A stretch of 64,000 bases of DNA from Salinicola halophilus (GCF_003206155.1 NZ_PZJV01000001.1:1569298-1633297); one strand, 5' to 3'. Shown: positions 1 to 9,763, counted from the stretch's first letter. A program made the numbers and translations. Notes: generated from the sequence alone by a model not told the origin.

Positions 1-894
1 ATCGACACCCCGCGAGCCGTCGACGCGCCGGCGCTCACCGCGCCGGTCGAGATGGAGCACTGGCTCGCCGGACTCGACGATGCCACCCGACTGGCGCTCT
101 GCAGCGAGAAGCGCCTGGCGACTCAGGTGCTGCTGGACACGCCGGTGACCGTGATCGAGAGCGCCGTGGACGCGAACGGCACGCCCTGGCGTCGTGTGAT
201 CGTGCCAAGCCAATCCTCGTCGCTGGATTCGCGCGGCTATCCCGGCTGGCTGCCGAGCGCGCAGCTCGCCGAGGCACCAGGTTGTTCACGGCAGGCCGCC
301 GAGAGCGTCTTCGTCACGGACCCGACAGTCTGGCTTCAGCGGATGAGCGGCACGCCGGTGAAGCTGAGCTTCGCCACGCGACTCGCGCTGGCCGGTCCCG
401 TGAACGATGGCGATGCCCGCGTCGATGTCGCCACGGCGTTAGGGCCTGGCTGGCTACCGCGGGAGAGCGTGCGGCTGGCGGGGACAGTCGGTCCCGGCGA
501 GACGCCGGCGGAAGCGGCGAGCACGCTGGAGAGGCTGGGAAGACGCTTCGACGGCCTGCGCTATCTATGGGCAGGCAACAGCGGTTTCGGCTTTGACTGC
601 TCCGGGTTCGTCCACAGCCTCTTCGCCGCGATCGGCGTGACGTTACCGCGGGATGCGAGTGATCAGGTCGAGACGGGCGAGGCCGTGGATCTCTCGGCGC
701 GCCGAAGCGGCGATCTGCTCTACTTCGAGAAGCCAGACGACAGCGGGCAGGTTCGAGTCGATCACGTCGCGCTCTATCTGGGGGACGATCGGATCCTGCA
801 CGCCCCGACCAACAATGCGCGGATCGAGTGTCGCCGACTCAGCGGCAGCCGTTACCAGCGCGAACTCTGCGCCGTGAGGCGACATATCGGCTGA
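1..894 (+). CDS. NlpC/P60 peptidoglycan-peptide endopeptidase, YkfC-like (5' partial)
   Basis: The frame is open to the first base of the window, so the N-terminus is missing; an internal ATG at 52 exists but probably is not the start. The C-terminal third is a clear NlpC/P60 cysteine peptidase: catalytic Cys in GFDCSGFV, a PRDASDQ segment, GDLLYF, and the catalytic His in DHVALYLGD followed by LHAP. Upstream are two SH3b-like segments containing GYPGWLP and GPGWLP. This arrangement resembles Bacillus YkfC, which cuts gamma-D-Glu-diamino acid bonds in murein peptides. The neighbouring Opp-type transporter 150 bp downstream fits murein-peptide scavenging; that link is inferred. The family is very likely, the exact substrate uncertain. 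Confidence 0.85.
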   Translation: MDTPRAVDAPALTAPVEMEHWLAGLDDATRLALCSEKRLATQVLLDTPVTVIESAVDANGTPWRRVIVPSQSSSLDSRGYPGWLPSAQLAEAPGCSRQAAESVFVTDPTVWLQRMSGTPVKLSFATRLALAGPVNDGDARVDVATALGPGWLPRESVRLAGTVGPGETPAEAASTLERLGRRFDGLRYLWAGNSGFGFDCSGFVHSLFAAIGVTLPRDASDQVETGEAVDLSARRSGDLLYFEKPDDSGQVRVDHVALYLGDDRILHAPTNNARIECRRLSGSRYQRELCAVRRHIG

Positions 895-1047
895 CGCCAG
901 GAGCGCCACCTTCCTCGGTCGTCACGCGAGGAACGAAGCGAAGCCGCCCGGCCACACGGGTTTGGGCGGGTTTGGATAACATGGGATCGAGACGGGGCTG
1001 CCATCGACAACGGCCCTGCCAATAACAACTCCAGGGATGACTCGATC

Positions 1048-2673
1048 ATGCTCGAATCACGAATTTCTCGTCGTAGACGCCCGTCGGCGTCGCGCCGGCT
1101 ACCGGGGCTCGTCGTCACCGGCGCGCTCGCCGCGCTCGGTCTCGCGGGTCCGAGCCTCGCCGCCACGCTGAGTATCGGTACCCAGGGCGAACCCGCGTCG
1201 CTCGACACCGCCCGCATCGGTGGTACGACCTGGGAGAACGACGTCCTCGGCGATCTTTTCGAAGGGCTGGTCACCCTCGACCCGGCCGGCGAGTACGTCC
1301 CCGGGGCGGCACGCGACTGGTCGGTGAGCGAGGACGGTACTCGCTACACGTTTCATTTACGTGACGATGCCGACTGGTCCGACGGTGAACCGGTGGTCGC
1401 CGACGATTTCGTGCTCGCGTTCCAGCGCCTGTTCGATCCGGCCAACGGCGCCGTCTACGCCAACCTCTTCTACGCCATCCGCGGCGCCGAAGCCCACACC
1501 AGGGGCGAAGACGACGCCCCGGCCCTCGGCCTCGAAGCCGTCGACGACAGGACGCTCGTCATCACCCTCGATCAGGCGACGCCCTACTTCCCGACGCTAC
1601 TCGCCCACATCGCCGCCTCCCCGGTGCCCTCGCATGTGATCGATCAGTACGGCGACGACTGGACCCAGATGGCGCACATCGTCACCAACGGCGCCTTCAC
1701 CCCGACGAGCTGGGTCTCCCATGACCATATCGCGGCGGTGAAGAACCCCGAATTCCATGCCGCCGACGAGGTCGCACTCGACGGTGTCGACTATTACCCG
1801 GTCGAGGATCGCAGCAGCGGTCTGCAGCGCTTTCGCGCCGGCGGGCTGGACATCGTCCGCGACTTCTCGCCGGATCGTTATCAGTGGCTACAGGAGAACC
1901 TGCCCGACGCCGCCCACCTCGCGCCGCAGCTGGCCAACTACTACTTCGCGCTCAACCAGCGCGACGGCCACCCCACGGCCGACGTTCGCGTGCGCGAAGC
2001 CCTCAATCTGGCCGCACGCCGCGAGGTGATCGCCGAGCAGATCATGGGCGGCGTGGTCGCCCCGGCCAGCGGCTTCGTTCCCGACGGGGTCAGCCACTAC
2101 GCCGCGCAGACGATGCCGGGGCTCGACCAGCCCATGGACGCTCGACTGGATGAAGCCAGATCGCTGCTGGCGGATGCCGGCTACGGCCCCGATCACCCGC
2201 TCGAACTCACGCTGCGCTACTCCACCACCGACGCCAACAAGCGTATCGCGGTGGCGCTGGCCGCCATGTGGCAGCCGCTGGGTGTCGAGACGCAGATGGT
2301 CAACGCCGAAGGCGCGGTGCACTACGCCGAGCTCGCCAACGGCAACTTCGACATCGGTCGGGGCAGCTGGGTCGCCGACTTCGACGACGCCAGCAACTTC
2401 CTCGGCATCCTGCAGAGCGACTCGCCCAAGAACTACGGCGGCTACGCCAGTGACGAGTTCGACACACTGATGGACCGTGCCGCGCGCGAGACCGACCCCG
2501 ACGCCCGACAAGACCTTCTCGAGCGGGCCGAACGCCAGGCGCTGGGCGACTACGCCGTCATGCCGGTCTACGTCGACGTCTCCCGCAACCTGGTCTCTCC
2601 GGCGCTCGAAGGCTGGGAGGACAACGCGCTCAATCGGCACCTGTCGCGCTGGCTGTCGTTCGACGACGACTGA
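1048..2673 (+). CDS. Peptide ABC transporter substrate-binding protein (OppA/DppA family), copy 1
   Basis: A 541-residue SBP_bac_5 family protein, the usual length for oligopeptide-binding proteins. The N-terminus has an Arg-rich n-region, a hydrophobic stretch and a cleavage site near SLAATLSIG, so it is periplasmic. Family hallmarks include GEPASLDTAR near the mature start, WSVSEDGTRYTFHLRD, and WSDGEPVVADDFV. The ATG at 1048 follows AGGGA at 1033-1037. It is the first gene of a rightward operon with a second paralogous binding protein, two permeases and a double ATPase. The pair may bind different peptides. The family is certain; the ligand cannot be read from sequence. Confidence 0.93.
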   Translation: MLESRISRRRRPSASRRLPGLVVTGALAALGLAGPSLAATLSIGTQGEPASLDTARIGGTTWENDVLGDLFEGLVTLDPAGEYVPGAARDWSVSEDGTRYTFHLRDDADWSDGEPVVADDFVLAFQRLFDPANGAVYANLFYAIRGAEAHTRGEDDAPALGLEAVDDRTLVITLDQATPYFPTLLAHIAASPVPSHVIDQYGDDWTQMAHIVTNGAFTPTSWVSHDHIAAVKNPEFHAADEVALDGVDYYPVEDRSSGLQRFRAGGLDIVRDFSPDRYQWLQENLPDAAHLAPQLANYYFALNQRDGHPTADVRVREALNLAARREVIAEQIMGGVVAPASGFVPDGVSHYAAQTMPGLDQPMDARLDEARSLLADAGYGPDHPLELTLRYSTTDANKRIAVALAAMWQPLGVETQMVNAEGAVHYAELANGNFDIGRGSWVADFDDASNFLGILQSDSPKNYGGYASDEFDTLMDRAARETDPDARQDLLERAERQALGDYAVMPVYVDVSRNLVSPALEGWEDNALNRHLSRWLSFDDD

Positions 2674-2720
2674 TCCGCGACGCAGCAATCAACTATTCAA
2701 AGCCTGGGGAACCCACAACA

Positions 2721-4301
2721 ATGATCTCACGCTCCACGCTCGCCGCCTTCGGTGGTCTCGCACTCACCGCGCTGGCATTGCCGGCACAGGCCACCACGGT
2801 CAACATCGCCAACGGCTCGGAGCCCGGCACTCTCGACCCGCAGAAGACCAGCGGCGTCTGGGAGACGCGTATCACGCGCTCGCTGTTCGAACGCCTGGTC
2901 AGCTACGCCGCCGACGGCAGCCTGGTGCCAGGGCTCGCCGAAAGCTGGGAGATCAGCGACGACGGCCGGACCTATACCTTTCATCTGCGCGATGCCGAGT
3001 GGTCCGACGGCGAGCCGATCACCGCCGACGACGCCGTCTTCGCCCTGCGCCGCGTGCTGGCGCCGGAAACGGCCAACCACAACGCCAACCTCTACTACCC
3101 CATCGAGGGCGGGCACGAGGTGAACACCGGCGACGCCGGGCCCGAAAGCCTCGGCGTCGAAGCCAGCGACGCCAGGACGCTGGTGGTGCACCTGACCCAG
3201 CCCACGGCCTGGTTCTTGCAGGCACTGGCGATGACCGAAGCCGCGCCGCTACCCGAGCACGTTCTGGCCGACTCGGACGACGGCTGGGTCCAGCCGGGCA
3301 GTACCGTCTCCAGCGGCGCGTTCACTCTCAGCGAGTGGCAGCCGCAGTCGCGCATCGTGGTCACCAAGAACGCGCACTACTTCGATGCCGACGACGTCGC
3401 CGTCGACGAGGCGGTCTTCTATCCCATCGACGACAAGCAGAGTTCACTCAACCGCTTTCGTACCGGCGAGATCGACATCGCCTACGATAGCGTCCCCGCC
3501 TCGCGCTTCGACTGGGTCCAGGAGAATCTGAGCGACGCGCTACGTGTCGGGCCGCTGATCGCCGAGTACTTCTACATGTTCAATCTGCGCGACGACCAGC
3601 CGCTGGCCGATGCCCGGGTCCGCGAGGCGCTCAATCTGGCGGTCAGGCGCGACGTGATCACCCAGCAGATCATGGGCCAGGGCCAGACCTCCTCCTACTG
3701 GTACGTCCCTCGCGGCACGGCCAATGCCCCGCAAGGCGAGATGGACTTCGCCGAGCTGTCGATGGACGAGCGCATGGCGCGAGCCAAGTCACTGATGGAA
3801 GAGGCGGGCTACGGTCCCGACAACCCGCTGCAGCTGACGCTCAACTACAACACCCTCGAGGATCACAAGAAGGTCGCCGTGGCGGTCGCCGCGATGTGGA
3901 AGCCGCTGGGCGTCGAAGTCGATCTGGTCAACGCCGAAGCCGCCGTGCACTACACGACCATTCGCGAGGGGAATTTCGAAGTCGCCCGCTACGGCATGGT
4001 CGCGACCATCGACGACCCCTACGACTTCCTCAACGCCTACGCCGACAACGGTTCGGCCAGTCGCGCCAGCGGCTACCGCGACGAGACCTACGACGAACTC
4101 GTTGCCGAGAGCACCCGCGAGCTCGACGCCGACAAACGCCGCGATCTCATGACCCAGGCCCAGCAGCGTCTGCTCGACGATTACGCTCTGCTGCCGCTTT
4201 ACGATTACGTCTCCGCCCATCTCGTTTCCCCCGACCTCACCGGCTGGGAGAGCAACTCGATGGACGTCCACCCGCTGCGTTACCTGAAGGAAACCGACTG
4301 A
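2721..4301 (+). CDS. Peptide ABC transporter substrate-binding protein (OppA/DppA family), copy 2
   Basis: A 526-residue paralogue of the gene just upstream, collinear along its length (PGTLDPQKT, YTFHLRD, WSDGEPITADDAV, then VREALNLAVRRDVI near the middle). It has a standard signal peptide ending near LPAQATTVNIA. The gap to copy 1 is 47 bp and GGGGA at 2706-2710 precedes the ATG, so both are probably on one transcript. Tandem binding proteins feeding one permease occur in Opp/Dpp systems and usually widen the ligand range; this is an inference here. Confidence 0.93.
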   Translation: MISRSTLAAFGGLALTALALPAQATTVNIANGSEPGTLDPQKTSGVWETRITRSLFERLVSYAADGSLVPGLAESWEISDDGRTYTFHLRDAEWSDGEPITADDAVFALRRVLAPETANHNANLYYPIEGGHEVNTGDAGPESLGVEASDARTLVVHLTQPTAWFLQALAMTEAAPLPEHVLADSDDGWVQPGSTVSSGAFTLSEWQPQSRIVVTKNAHYFDADDVAVDEAVFYPIDDKQSSLNRFRTGEIDIAYDSVPASRFDWVQENLSDALRVGPLIAEYFYMFNLRDDQPLADARVREALNLAVRRDVITQQIMGQGQTSSYWYVPRGTANAPQGEMDFAELSMDERMARAKSLMEEAGYGPDNPLQLTLNYNTLEDHKKVAVAVAAMWKPLGVEVDLVNAEAAVHYTTIREGNFEVARYGMVATIDDPYDFLNAYADNGSASRASGYRDETYDELVAESTRELDADKRRDLMTQAQQRLLDDYALLPLYDYVSAHLVSPDLTGWESNSMDVHPLRYLKETD

Positions 4302-4332
4302 TGTTGCGCCTATCGATGCCTCGAGGTCCGGC

Positions 4333-5259
4333 ATGCTGAGCTACACCCTGAAACGCCTGCTGCAGGCGATCCCCACGCTGCTGATCGTGATCACGATCTC
4401 GTTCTTCCTGATGCGCGTGGCGCCGGGTGGTCCGTTCGACGGCGAGCGCCAGCTGCCGCCGGAGATCGAGGCCAACCTGATGGCGGCCTATCATCTCGAC
4501 GAACCGCTGCCAATGCAGTACCTGCGCTACATGGGCAACCTGATCCAGGGCGATTTCGGGCCGTCGTTCAAGTACAAGGATTTCTCGGTCACCGAGCTGA
4601 TCGCCCAGGGCTTCCCGGTGAGTCTCGAGATCGGCGGACTGGCAATCCTGCTGGCGCTGCTGCTCGGCCTGCCGTTGGGTATCGCCGCGGCACTCAAGCG
4701 CAACTCCACTGTGGACTACCTGGTGATGGGCACCGCGCTGACCGGTATCGCCGTACCCAACTTCGTCATCGCGCCGATCTTCGCGCTGGTCTTCGGCGTG
4801 CTGCTGGGCTGGCTGCCGGCGGGAGGCTGGAACGGCGGCGCCCTGCCCAACTTGATCCTGCCGGTGGTCGCGCTCTCCATTCAGCAGATCGCCTACATCG
4901 CCCGCATGATGCGCGCCAGCATGATCGAGGTGCTGGGCAGCCACTTCATCCGCACGGCCCGCGCCAAGGGGCTCAACGAGGGCGAAGTGATCTGGCGTCA
5001 CGCCATCCGCCCTGCTTTGCTGCCGGTCGTCTCCTACCTGGGCCCGGCCATCGCGGGGATCATCACCGGCTCCGTGGTCATCGAGCAGATCTTCGGCATC
5101 CCCGGCATCGGCCGCTACTTCGTTCAAGGGGCGCTGAACCGCGATTACACCCTGGTGATGGGCACCGTGGTCTTCTACGGCATCCTCATCGTCGTCATGA
5201 ACCTGATCGTCGATCTGCTCTATTCGGCGCTCGATCCGCAAATTCGCTACGACGACTGA
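4333..5259 (+). CDS. Peptide ABC transporter permease, OppB/DppB type
   Basis: A 308-residue inner-membrane permease. The N-terminal helix (LLIVITISFFLMRVAPGGPFD) is the signature of the OppB/DppB subfamily. Further membrane segments follow, with the cytoplasmic EAA-type coupling loop at IRTARAKGLNEGEVIWRHAI, which contacts the ATPase. It lies 31 bp after the second binding protein, with GAGG at 4323-4326 ahead of the ATG. It pairs with the OppC-type permease next door to form the transmembrane channel. Length and motifs are typical. Confidence 0.95.
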   Translation: MLSYTLKRLLQAIPTLLIVITISFFLMRVAPGGPFDGERQLPPEIEANLMAAYHLDEPLPMQYLRYMGNLIQGDFGPSFKYKDFSVTELIAQGFPVSLEIGGLAILLALLLGLPLGIAAALKRNSTVDYLVMGTALTGIAVPNFVIAPIFALVFGVLLGWLPAGGWNGGALPNLILPVVALSIQQIAYIARMMRASMIEVLGSHFIRTARAKGLNEGEVIWRHAIRPALLPVVSYLGPAIAGIITGSVVIEQIFGIPGIGRYFVQGALNRDYTLVMGTVVFYGILIVVMNLIVDLLYSALDPQIRYDD

Positions 5260-5320
5260 CCCATGACAACGCTCGATTCACGACATTCCATGCAAGACAA
5301 CGATCCAGGGGAGGCCGCTA

Positions 5321-6289
5321 ATGACATCCGATTCCAAGCCCTATAGCGGCGAACAGTCCAACGCTGCCCCGCTGCCGGCGGGCGGCCCCAATCCCCCGCG
5401 CTCGCCCGATCCCGAGCCGGATGCCCTGCCCGAAGCGGCACCGGCCGGCGAGAGCCTGGCACGAGACGCCTGGCGCCGGCTCTCCCAGAACCGCGCGGCC
5501 ATGGCGAGCCTTGCGCTTCTGATCGCGATCATCGTGATGTGCATCGTCGGCCCGTGTCTGCCCTGGGGGCTCGCCGAAGTCGACTGGAACGCCTTCGGCA
5601 CCGGCCCGACGCTCGAGAACGCCCACTTTCTCGGCACCGACGCCAACGGCCGCGATCTGTTGACGCGCGTACTCTACGGCGGCCGCGTCTCGCTGTCGGT
5701 CGCGCTGGTCGCCTCCTTCGTGAGCCTGGTGATCGGTGTGCTCTACGGCGCCATCTCGGGCTATCTCGGCGGGCGCGTCGACAACCTGATGATGCGTTTC
5801 GTCGACATCATGTACTCGCTGCCGTTCATGTTCCTGGTGATCCTGCTGATGGTGGTTTTCGGCCGGAACATCTTTCTGATCTATGCCGCCATCGGTGCCG
5901 TCGAGTGGCTCGACATGGCGCGGATCGTGCGCGGTCAGACCCTGGCGTTGAAGCGTCGTGAATACATCGAGGCCGCCCACGCCCTCGGCGTGCGCGACTC
6001 GAAGATCGTCACCCGCCATCTCATACCCAACGCCATCGGCCCGGTGATCGTCTACGTCACGCTCACCGTGCCCAAGGTGATCCTGCTGGAGAGCTTCCTG
6101 TCGTTCCTCGGTCTCGGGGTACAGGAGCCGCTGACCAGCTGGGGCGTGCTGATTTCCGAAGGGGTCTCGATGATGGAAGGCTCGCCCTGGATGCTGCTGG
6201 TGCCCTCGGCCTTTCTCGCCGTCACGCTCTTCTGTCTCAACTTCCTGGGCGACGGGCTGCGTGACGCCCTCGACCCCAAGACCCGCTGA
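5321..6289 (+). CDS. Peptide ABC transporter permease, OppC/DppC type
   Basis: A 322-residue second permease subunit. Residues 1-45 are a Pro/Glu-rich, probably disordered cytoplasmic tail, followed by the OppC_N segment (WRRLSQNRAAMASLALLI) and the hallmark HFLGTDANGRDLLTRVLYGGRVSL. The EAA loop reads EYIEAAHALGVRDSKIVTRHLIPN. A strong Shine-Dalgarno (AGGGGAGG near 5308-5315) precedes the ATG. It heterodimerises with the OppB-type permease. The N-terminal extension is somewhat long for the family but not disruptive. Confidence 0.95.
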   Translation: MTSDSKPYSGEQSNAAPLPAGGPNPPRSPDPEPDALPEAAPAGESLARDAWRRLSQNRAAMASLALLIAIIVMCIVGPCLPWGLAEVDWNAFGTGPTLENAHFLGTDANGRDLLTRVLYGGRVSLSVALVASFVSLVIGVLYGAISGYLGGRVDNLMMRFVDIMYSLPFMFLVILLMVVFGRNIFLIYAAIGAVEWLDMARIVRGQTLALKRREYIEAAHALGVRDSKIVTRHLIPNAIGPVIVYVTLTVPKVILLESFLSFLGLGVQEPLTSWGVLISEGVSMMEGSPWMLLVPSAFLAVTLFCLNFLGDGLRDALDPKTR

Positions 6290-6299
6290 GGAACCCTCG

Positions 6300-7904
6300 A
6301 TGACTCAATCGTTACTCGAAATCGACAAGCTCAGCGTGACGTTCCAGTTGCCCACCGGACCGGTGGCGGCGGTCAAGAACGTGAGTTTCTCCATCGCCGA
6401 AGGCGAGACGCTGGCGCTGGTCGGCGAGTCCGGCTCCGGCAAGTCGGTGACCTCCACCGCTACCATGCGGCTGCTGCCGGAACTCGCCGAGACGGCCGGC
6501 GCCATCCGCTTCAACGGCGAGAACCTGCTCGAGGTGACGCCCAAGCGCATGCGCCGGGTACGCGGCAACGACATCTCGATGATCTTTCAGGAGCCGATGA
6601 CCTCACTCAATCCACTGCACCGGATCGGGCGGCAGATCGGCGAGGTGCTGGAGAAGCACAAGCAGCTCAAGGGGCAGCGCAACCGCGACCGCGTTCTGGC
6701 CCTGCTCGAACAGGTCGGCATTCCCGAGCCGGAACGACGCATCGACAGCTATCCCTACGAGCTCTCCGGCGGTCAACGCCAGCGCGTGATGATCGCCATG
6801 GCGCTGGCCTGCGAACCCAAGCTCTTGATCGCCGATGAGCCGACCACGGCGCTCGACGTCACGGTGCAGGCGCAGATCCTCGATCTGCTCAAATCGCTGC
6901 AGGCGCAATACGGCATGGCGATCCTGTTCATCACTCACGATCTCAGCATCGTGCGCCACTTCGCCGATACCGTCTGCGTGATGCGCTACGGCGAAGTGGT
7001 GGAGACCGGGCGTACCGGCGAGGTGTTCGACGCGCCGAAGCACGACTACACCCGCATGCTGCTCGACGCCATTCCCCGCGGGCGTAAGGAGCCCGCTCCG
7101 GCGGATTCACCGGTGCTGCTGAGCGGGCGCGACGTCAAGGTGCGTTTCGCGCTGAAGAAGCGCCTGCTGGGCAAGAGCGAGTACTTCGAGGCGGTGCGCG
7201 GCATCGACCTTAGCATCCGCCGCGGCGAGACGCTGGGCATCGTCGGCGAGTCCGGCTCCGGCAAGTCCACGCTGGGACGCGCCCTGCTGCGCCTGCTCAA
7301 GTCCACTGGCGATATCCGTTTCGAGCAGACCGACCTGCAGGCGCTCGACAAGTCCGGCATGCGCCCGCTGCGCTCGCGGCTTCAGGTGGTCTTCCAGGAT
7401 CCGTTCGGTTCGCTCTCCCCGCGGATGACGGTCGGCGAGGTGATCAGCGAAGGGCTCAAGGTCCACCACCCGGAGATGACCCGCCGCCAGCGCGACGCCG
7501 AAGTGGTCAAGGCGCTCGAGGAGGTCGCCCTCGACCCGGCGATGCGCAACCGCTATCCCCACGAGTTCTCCGGTGGCCAGCGCCAGCGTATCGCCATCGC
7601 CCGCGCGCTGATTCTCAAGCCGGAGCTGCTGCTGCTGGATGAGCCGACCTCGGCGCTGGATCGCTCGGTCCAGGTTCGCGTCATCGACCTGCTGCGCGAT
7701 CTGCAGAAGAAGTACGGCCTGACCTACCTCTTCATCAGCCACGATCTCTCCGTCGTGCGCGCCCTTTCCGACCACGTACTCGTGATGAAAGAGGGGCAGG
7801 TGATCGAGCAGGGGCCGTCGGAGGCGCTGTTCACGCAGCCCCGCGAGCCCTACACCCAGGCGCTTCTGAAAGCGGCGTTCATCGAGGAGGGGGCAGCGGC
7901 CTGA
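6300..7904 (+). CDS. Fused peptide ABC transporter ATPase (OppD-OppF type, two nucleotide-binding domains)
   Basis: A 534-residue protein carrying both ATPase domains in one chain, equivalent to OppD plus OppF. Domain 1 has Walker [10 protein letters not shown], signature LSGGQRQRV and Walker [13 protein letters not shown]. Domain 2 repeats them as [18 protein letters not shown] and [13 protein letters not shown] chose the ATG at 6300 because GAGGAA (6288-6293) sits six bases upstream; an in-frame GTG at 6261 lies inside oppC and is less likely. Such fusions are known as YejF or GsiA-like double ATPases. It closes the transporter operon. Confidence 0.95.
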   Translation: MTQSLLEIDKLSVTFQLPTGPVAAVKNVSFSIAEGETLALVGESGSGKSVTSTATMRLLPELAETAGAIRFNGENLLEVTPKRMRRVRGNDISMIFQEPMTSLNPLHRIGRQIGEVLEKHKQLKGQRNRDRVLALLEQVGIPEPERRIDSYPYELSGGQRQRVMIAMALACEPKLLIADEPTTALDVTVQAQILDLLKSLQAQYGMAILFITHDLSIVRHFADTVCVMRYGEVVETGRTGEVFDAPKHDYTRMLLDAIPRGRKEPAPADSPVLLSGRDVKVRFALKKRLLGKSEYFEAVRGIDLSIRRGETLGIVGESGSGKSTLGRALLRLLKSTGDIRFEQTDLQALDKSGMRPLRSRLQVVFQDPFGSLSPRMTVGEVISEGLKVHHPEMTRRQRDAEVVKALEEVALDPAMRNRYPHEFSGGQRQRIAIARALILKPELLLLDEPTSALDRSVQVRVIDLLRDLQKKYGLTYLFISHDLSVVRALSDHVLVMKEGQVIEQGPSEALFTQPREPYTQALLKAAFIEEGAAA

Positions 7905-7911
7905 TTCGCCA

Positions 7912-7931
7912 CCGGCGCGGTCCCGCGCCGG
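7912..7931 (+). terminator. Hairpin just after the peptide transporter operon (weak terminator candidate)
   Basis: CCGGCGCGG at 7912-7920 pairs perfectly with CCGCGCCGG at 7923-7931. There is no T run after it, so intrinsic termination is doubtful; it could slow polymerase or protect the 3' end. Confidence 0.3.
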
Positions 7932-8116
7932 CCGGACGAGAACTGGCTCGACGACGATCACCAGGACAATCACAACCGTCGTCTACCGGGGCGCAAAAGG
8001 CCCTGAATAACACGAATTAAAAGATTCGGCCGCGGGTGTCACCGGCACGCGCCTGGGATTCTTGCGGCCGTCATATGGGGAAAACCCCGAAACTCACTCC
8101 TTCAAGGGAGCAAATA

Positions 8117-8416
8117 ATGTCCATAACAAAAGGACTCATGGGCGCCACCGCCCTGGTGGTATTGGCGGGATGCCAGGGCTACACGCCGGCGGGCGACGGT
8201 GCCGGCAGTTTCGAGCGAGGCCGCATGGAGATGGATGCGCCGCCGGCACTGGTCGAGCGGTTTCACCAGCTCGATGCCAATGACGACGGCGTCATCGACG
8301 TCAGCGAGGCGCGCTCGTCCTCCGATCTGATGGGGGCGTTCGGTACCGCCGATCTCGACGGCGATCGTCAGCTCTCGCTCGAAGAGTTCATCGACAGCCA
8401 GTCCTCCGCCGACTGA
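8117..8416 (+). CDS. Small EF-hand lipoprotein
   Basis: A 99-residue protein with a lipoprotein signal: a short hydrophobic stretch ending in the lipobox LAGC, so it is probably lipidated at Cys and membrane anchored. Two EF-hand-like calcium loops follow: DANDDGVIDVSE and DLDGDRQLSLEE, each with acidic residues at alternating positions. The start at 8117 is chosen because AAGGGAG (8104-8110) sits just upstream and it places the signal peptide at the N-terminus; a longer frame back to 8036 lacks this. It precedes a porin by 75 bp. The biological role is unknown; calcium binding is predicted. Confidence 0.82.
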   Translation: MSITKGLMGATALVVLAGCQGYTPAGDGAGSFERGRMEMDAPPALVERFHQLDANDDGVIDVSEARSSSDLMGAFGTADLDGDRQLSLEEFIDSQSSAD

Positions 8417-8437
8417 TCACGCGGTCGATCCGCCCTG

Positions 8438-8463
8438 TCGATTGGCACTATCGACTGGCACTA
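8438..8463. repeat. Two 13-bp direct repeats ahead of the porin
   Basis: TCGATTGGCACTA (8438-8450) is followed directly by TCGACTGGCACTA (8451-8463), 12 of 13 identical. They lie 29 bp before the porin start codon and could be part of its leader or a regulator site. Confidence 0.6.
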
Positions 8464-8491
8464 CAACAACAGCGATACAAAGAGTGAAGTC

Positions 8492-9610
8492 ATGACCCAA
8501 AAAACTTTCGTAGCGGGAATGCTCGCTACCGGTGCTCTTCTGGCCAGCCAAACCGCAGCGGCCGTCACACTCTACGAAACCGTGGAAGACAAGCTGACCT
8601 TCAGCGGCCGTATCGCCGCCGGCAGCACCTTCGTCGACGATGTCAGCGACGACCACGATCCGACCAACGCCGGCTCGCGTGTACGTCTGATCCACGAACA
8701 CAACTTTCAGGGCGGCTGGACGTCCATCGCCCGTGCCGAATGGGGCTTCGATCCGTTCTTCGAAGATGGCGACGACGCACACTACAAGCGCATGCTCTAC
8801 GCCGGCGCCAGTCACGATGAATACGGCACCGTGCTGATCGGCAAGCAGTACAGCCTGTGGTACGACATGGTCGCCTACTGGACTGACTGGATGTGGTACA
8901 ACGGCGCCAGCGCTCAGGGCTCGTTCAACGGCCGTCAGAGCGACGGCGGCTTCGAGGGTAACGGCCGACCGGACAACGCCATCACCTACAAGAACAATGT
9001 CGGTGACTGGACGCTCGGCGCGATGTATCAGACCTCGCGAGACGCCCCGGACGAGAGCGGCTACTACGACGACGGCCTGCATCGCGACAAGACCTTCCAG
9101 GGTGCGGCGGTCTACCAGCCGACCGACGAATGGGCGTTCGGCCTGACTTATACCCACAGTTCGATCGACGGCGAGCGCGACGGCGATACCGACGAGATCG
9201 ATGTCGACGCCGGTCTCGTTGCCGCGCGCTGGACGCCGGGCAACTGGTACTTCGCGCTCACCGCCGGTGAGTACAAGAACCTGGTCCGCGACTTCAACCG
9301 CGGTGCGGACGATGACAGGGCCAACACCAACGGCATCGTCGACCGCGCCCGCGGCTATGAAGCGGTCGCGCTCTACAACGTCGTCGATCAGACGCCGGGG
9401 ACCGTTCAGCTCTACACCGGTTACAACAGCCTGCGCGATCGTGACTCCGACGCGGAAAGCGCCTACTACGTAGCCGGTGCCGCCTGGCTGCTGTTCGAGG
9501 ACAACCTCATCCTCGCGCTCGAGCAGAAGTTCGACGACTCCAACGACACCCTGGGTAACGACGACGCCTACCACGACGAAACCGATCTGCTGGTGCGCTA
9601 CAACTTCTGA
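8492..9610 (+). CDS. Gram-negative general porin
   Basis: A 372-residue outer-membrane beta-barrel. The signal peptide ends near QTAAAVTLYE. The mature chain starts with a strand of the LTFSGRIAAG type, continues with alternating amphipathic strands such as SRVRLIHEHNF and YGTVLIGKQYSLWYD, and ends in VRYNF with the terminal Phe used for BAM-dependent assembly. The chain is rich in Asp, as expected for a porin of a salt-adapted organism. It belongs to the OmpC/PhoE-like trimeric family; pore specificity cannot be assigned. A strong terminator follows at 9705. Confidence 0.88.
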   Translation: MTQKTFVAGMLATGALLASQTAAAVTLYETVEDKLTFSGRIAAGSTFVDDVSDDHDPTNAGSRVRLIHEHNFQGGWTSIARAEWGFDPFFEDGDDAHYKRMLYAGASHDEYGTVLIGKQYSLWYDMVAYWTDWMWYNGASAQGSFNGRQSDGGFEGNGRPDNAITYKNNVGDWTLGAMYQTSRDAPDESGYYDDGLHRDKTFQGAAVYQPTDEWAFGLTYTHSSIDGERDGDTDEIDVDAGLVAARWTPGNWYFALTAGEYKNLVRDFNRGADDDRANTNGIVDRARGYEAVALYNVVDQTPGTVQLYTGYNSLRDRDSDAESAYYVAGAAWLLFEDNLILALEQKFDDSNDTLGNDDAYHDETDLLVRYNF

Positions 9611-9704
9611 TCGGCCCACCGCTCGCTTTCATGCCCCGCCTCGTTTCGGCCAGGCGGGCGCTATCAAGACGAGCACTCGCGATAGTTGATTCATCGACGT
9701 GTTT

Positions 9705-9731
9705 GCCCCGGCCCTGCGGCCGGGGCTTTTT
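9705..9731 (+). terminator. Rho-independent terminator of the porin gene
   Basis: GCCCCGGCC (9705-9713) pairs with GGCCGGGGC (9718-9726) across a CTGC loop and is followed by TTTTT (9727-9731). Confidence 0.9.
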
Positions 9732-9763
9732 CGTTGCGTTTCACCCGGCGCATGACTCAAACG

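Noticed and set aside
4301-4339. 12-codon frame starting in the TGATG after the second binding protein
   Set aside because: Short, overlaps the oppB start and has no conserved features; could at most be a coupling relay.
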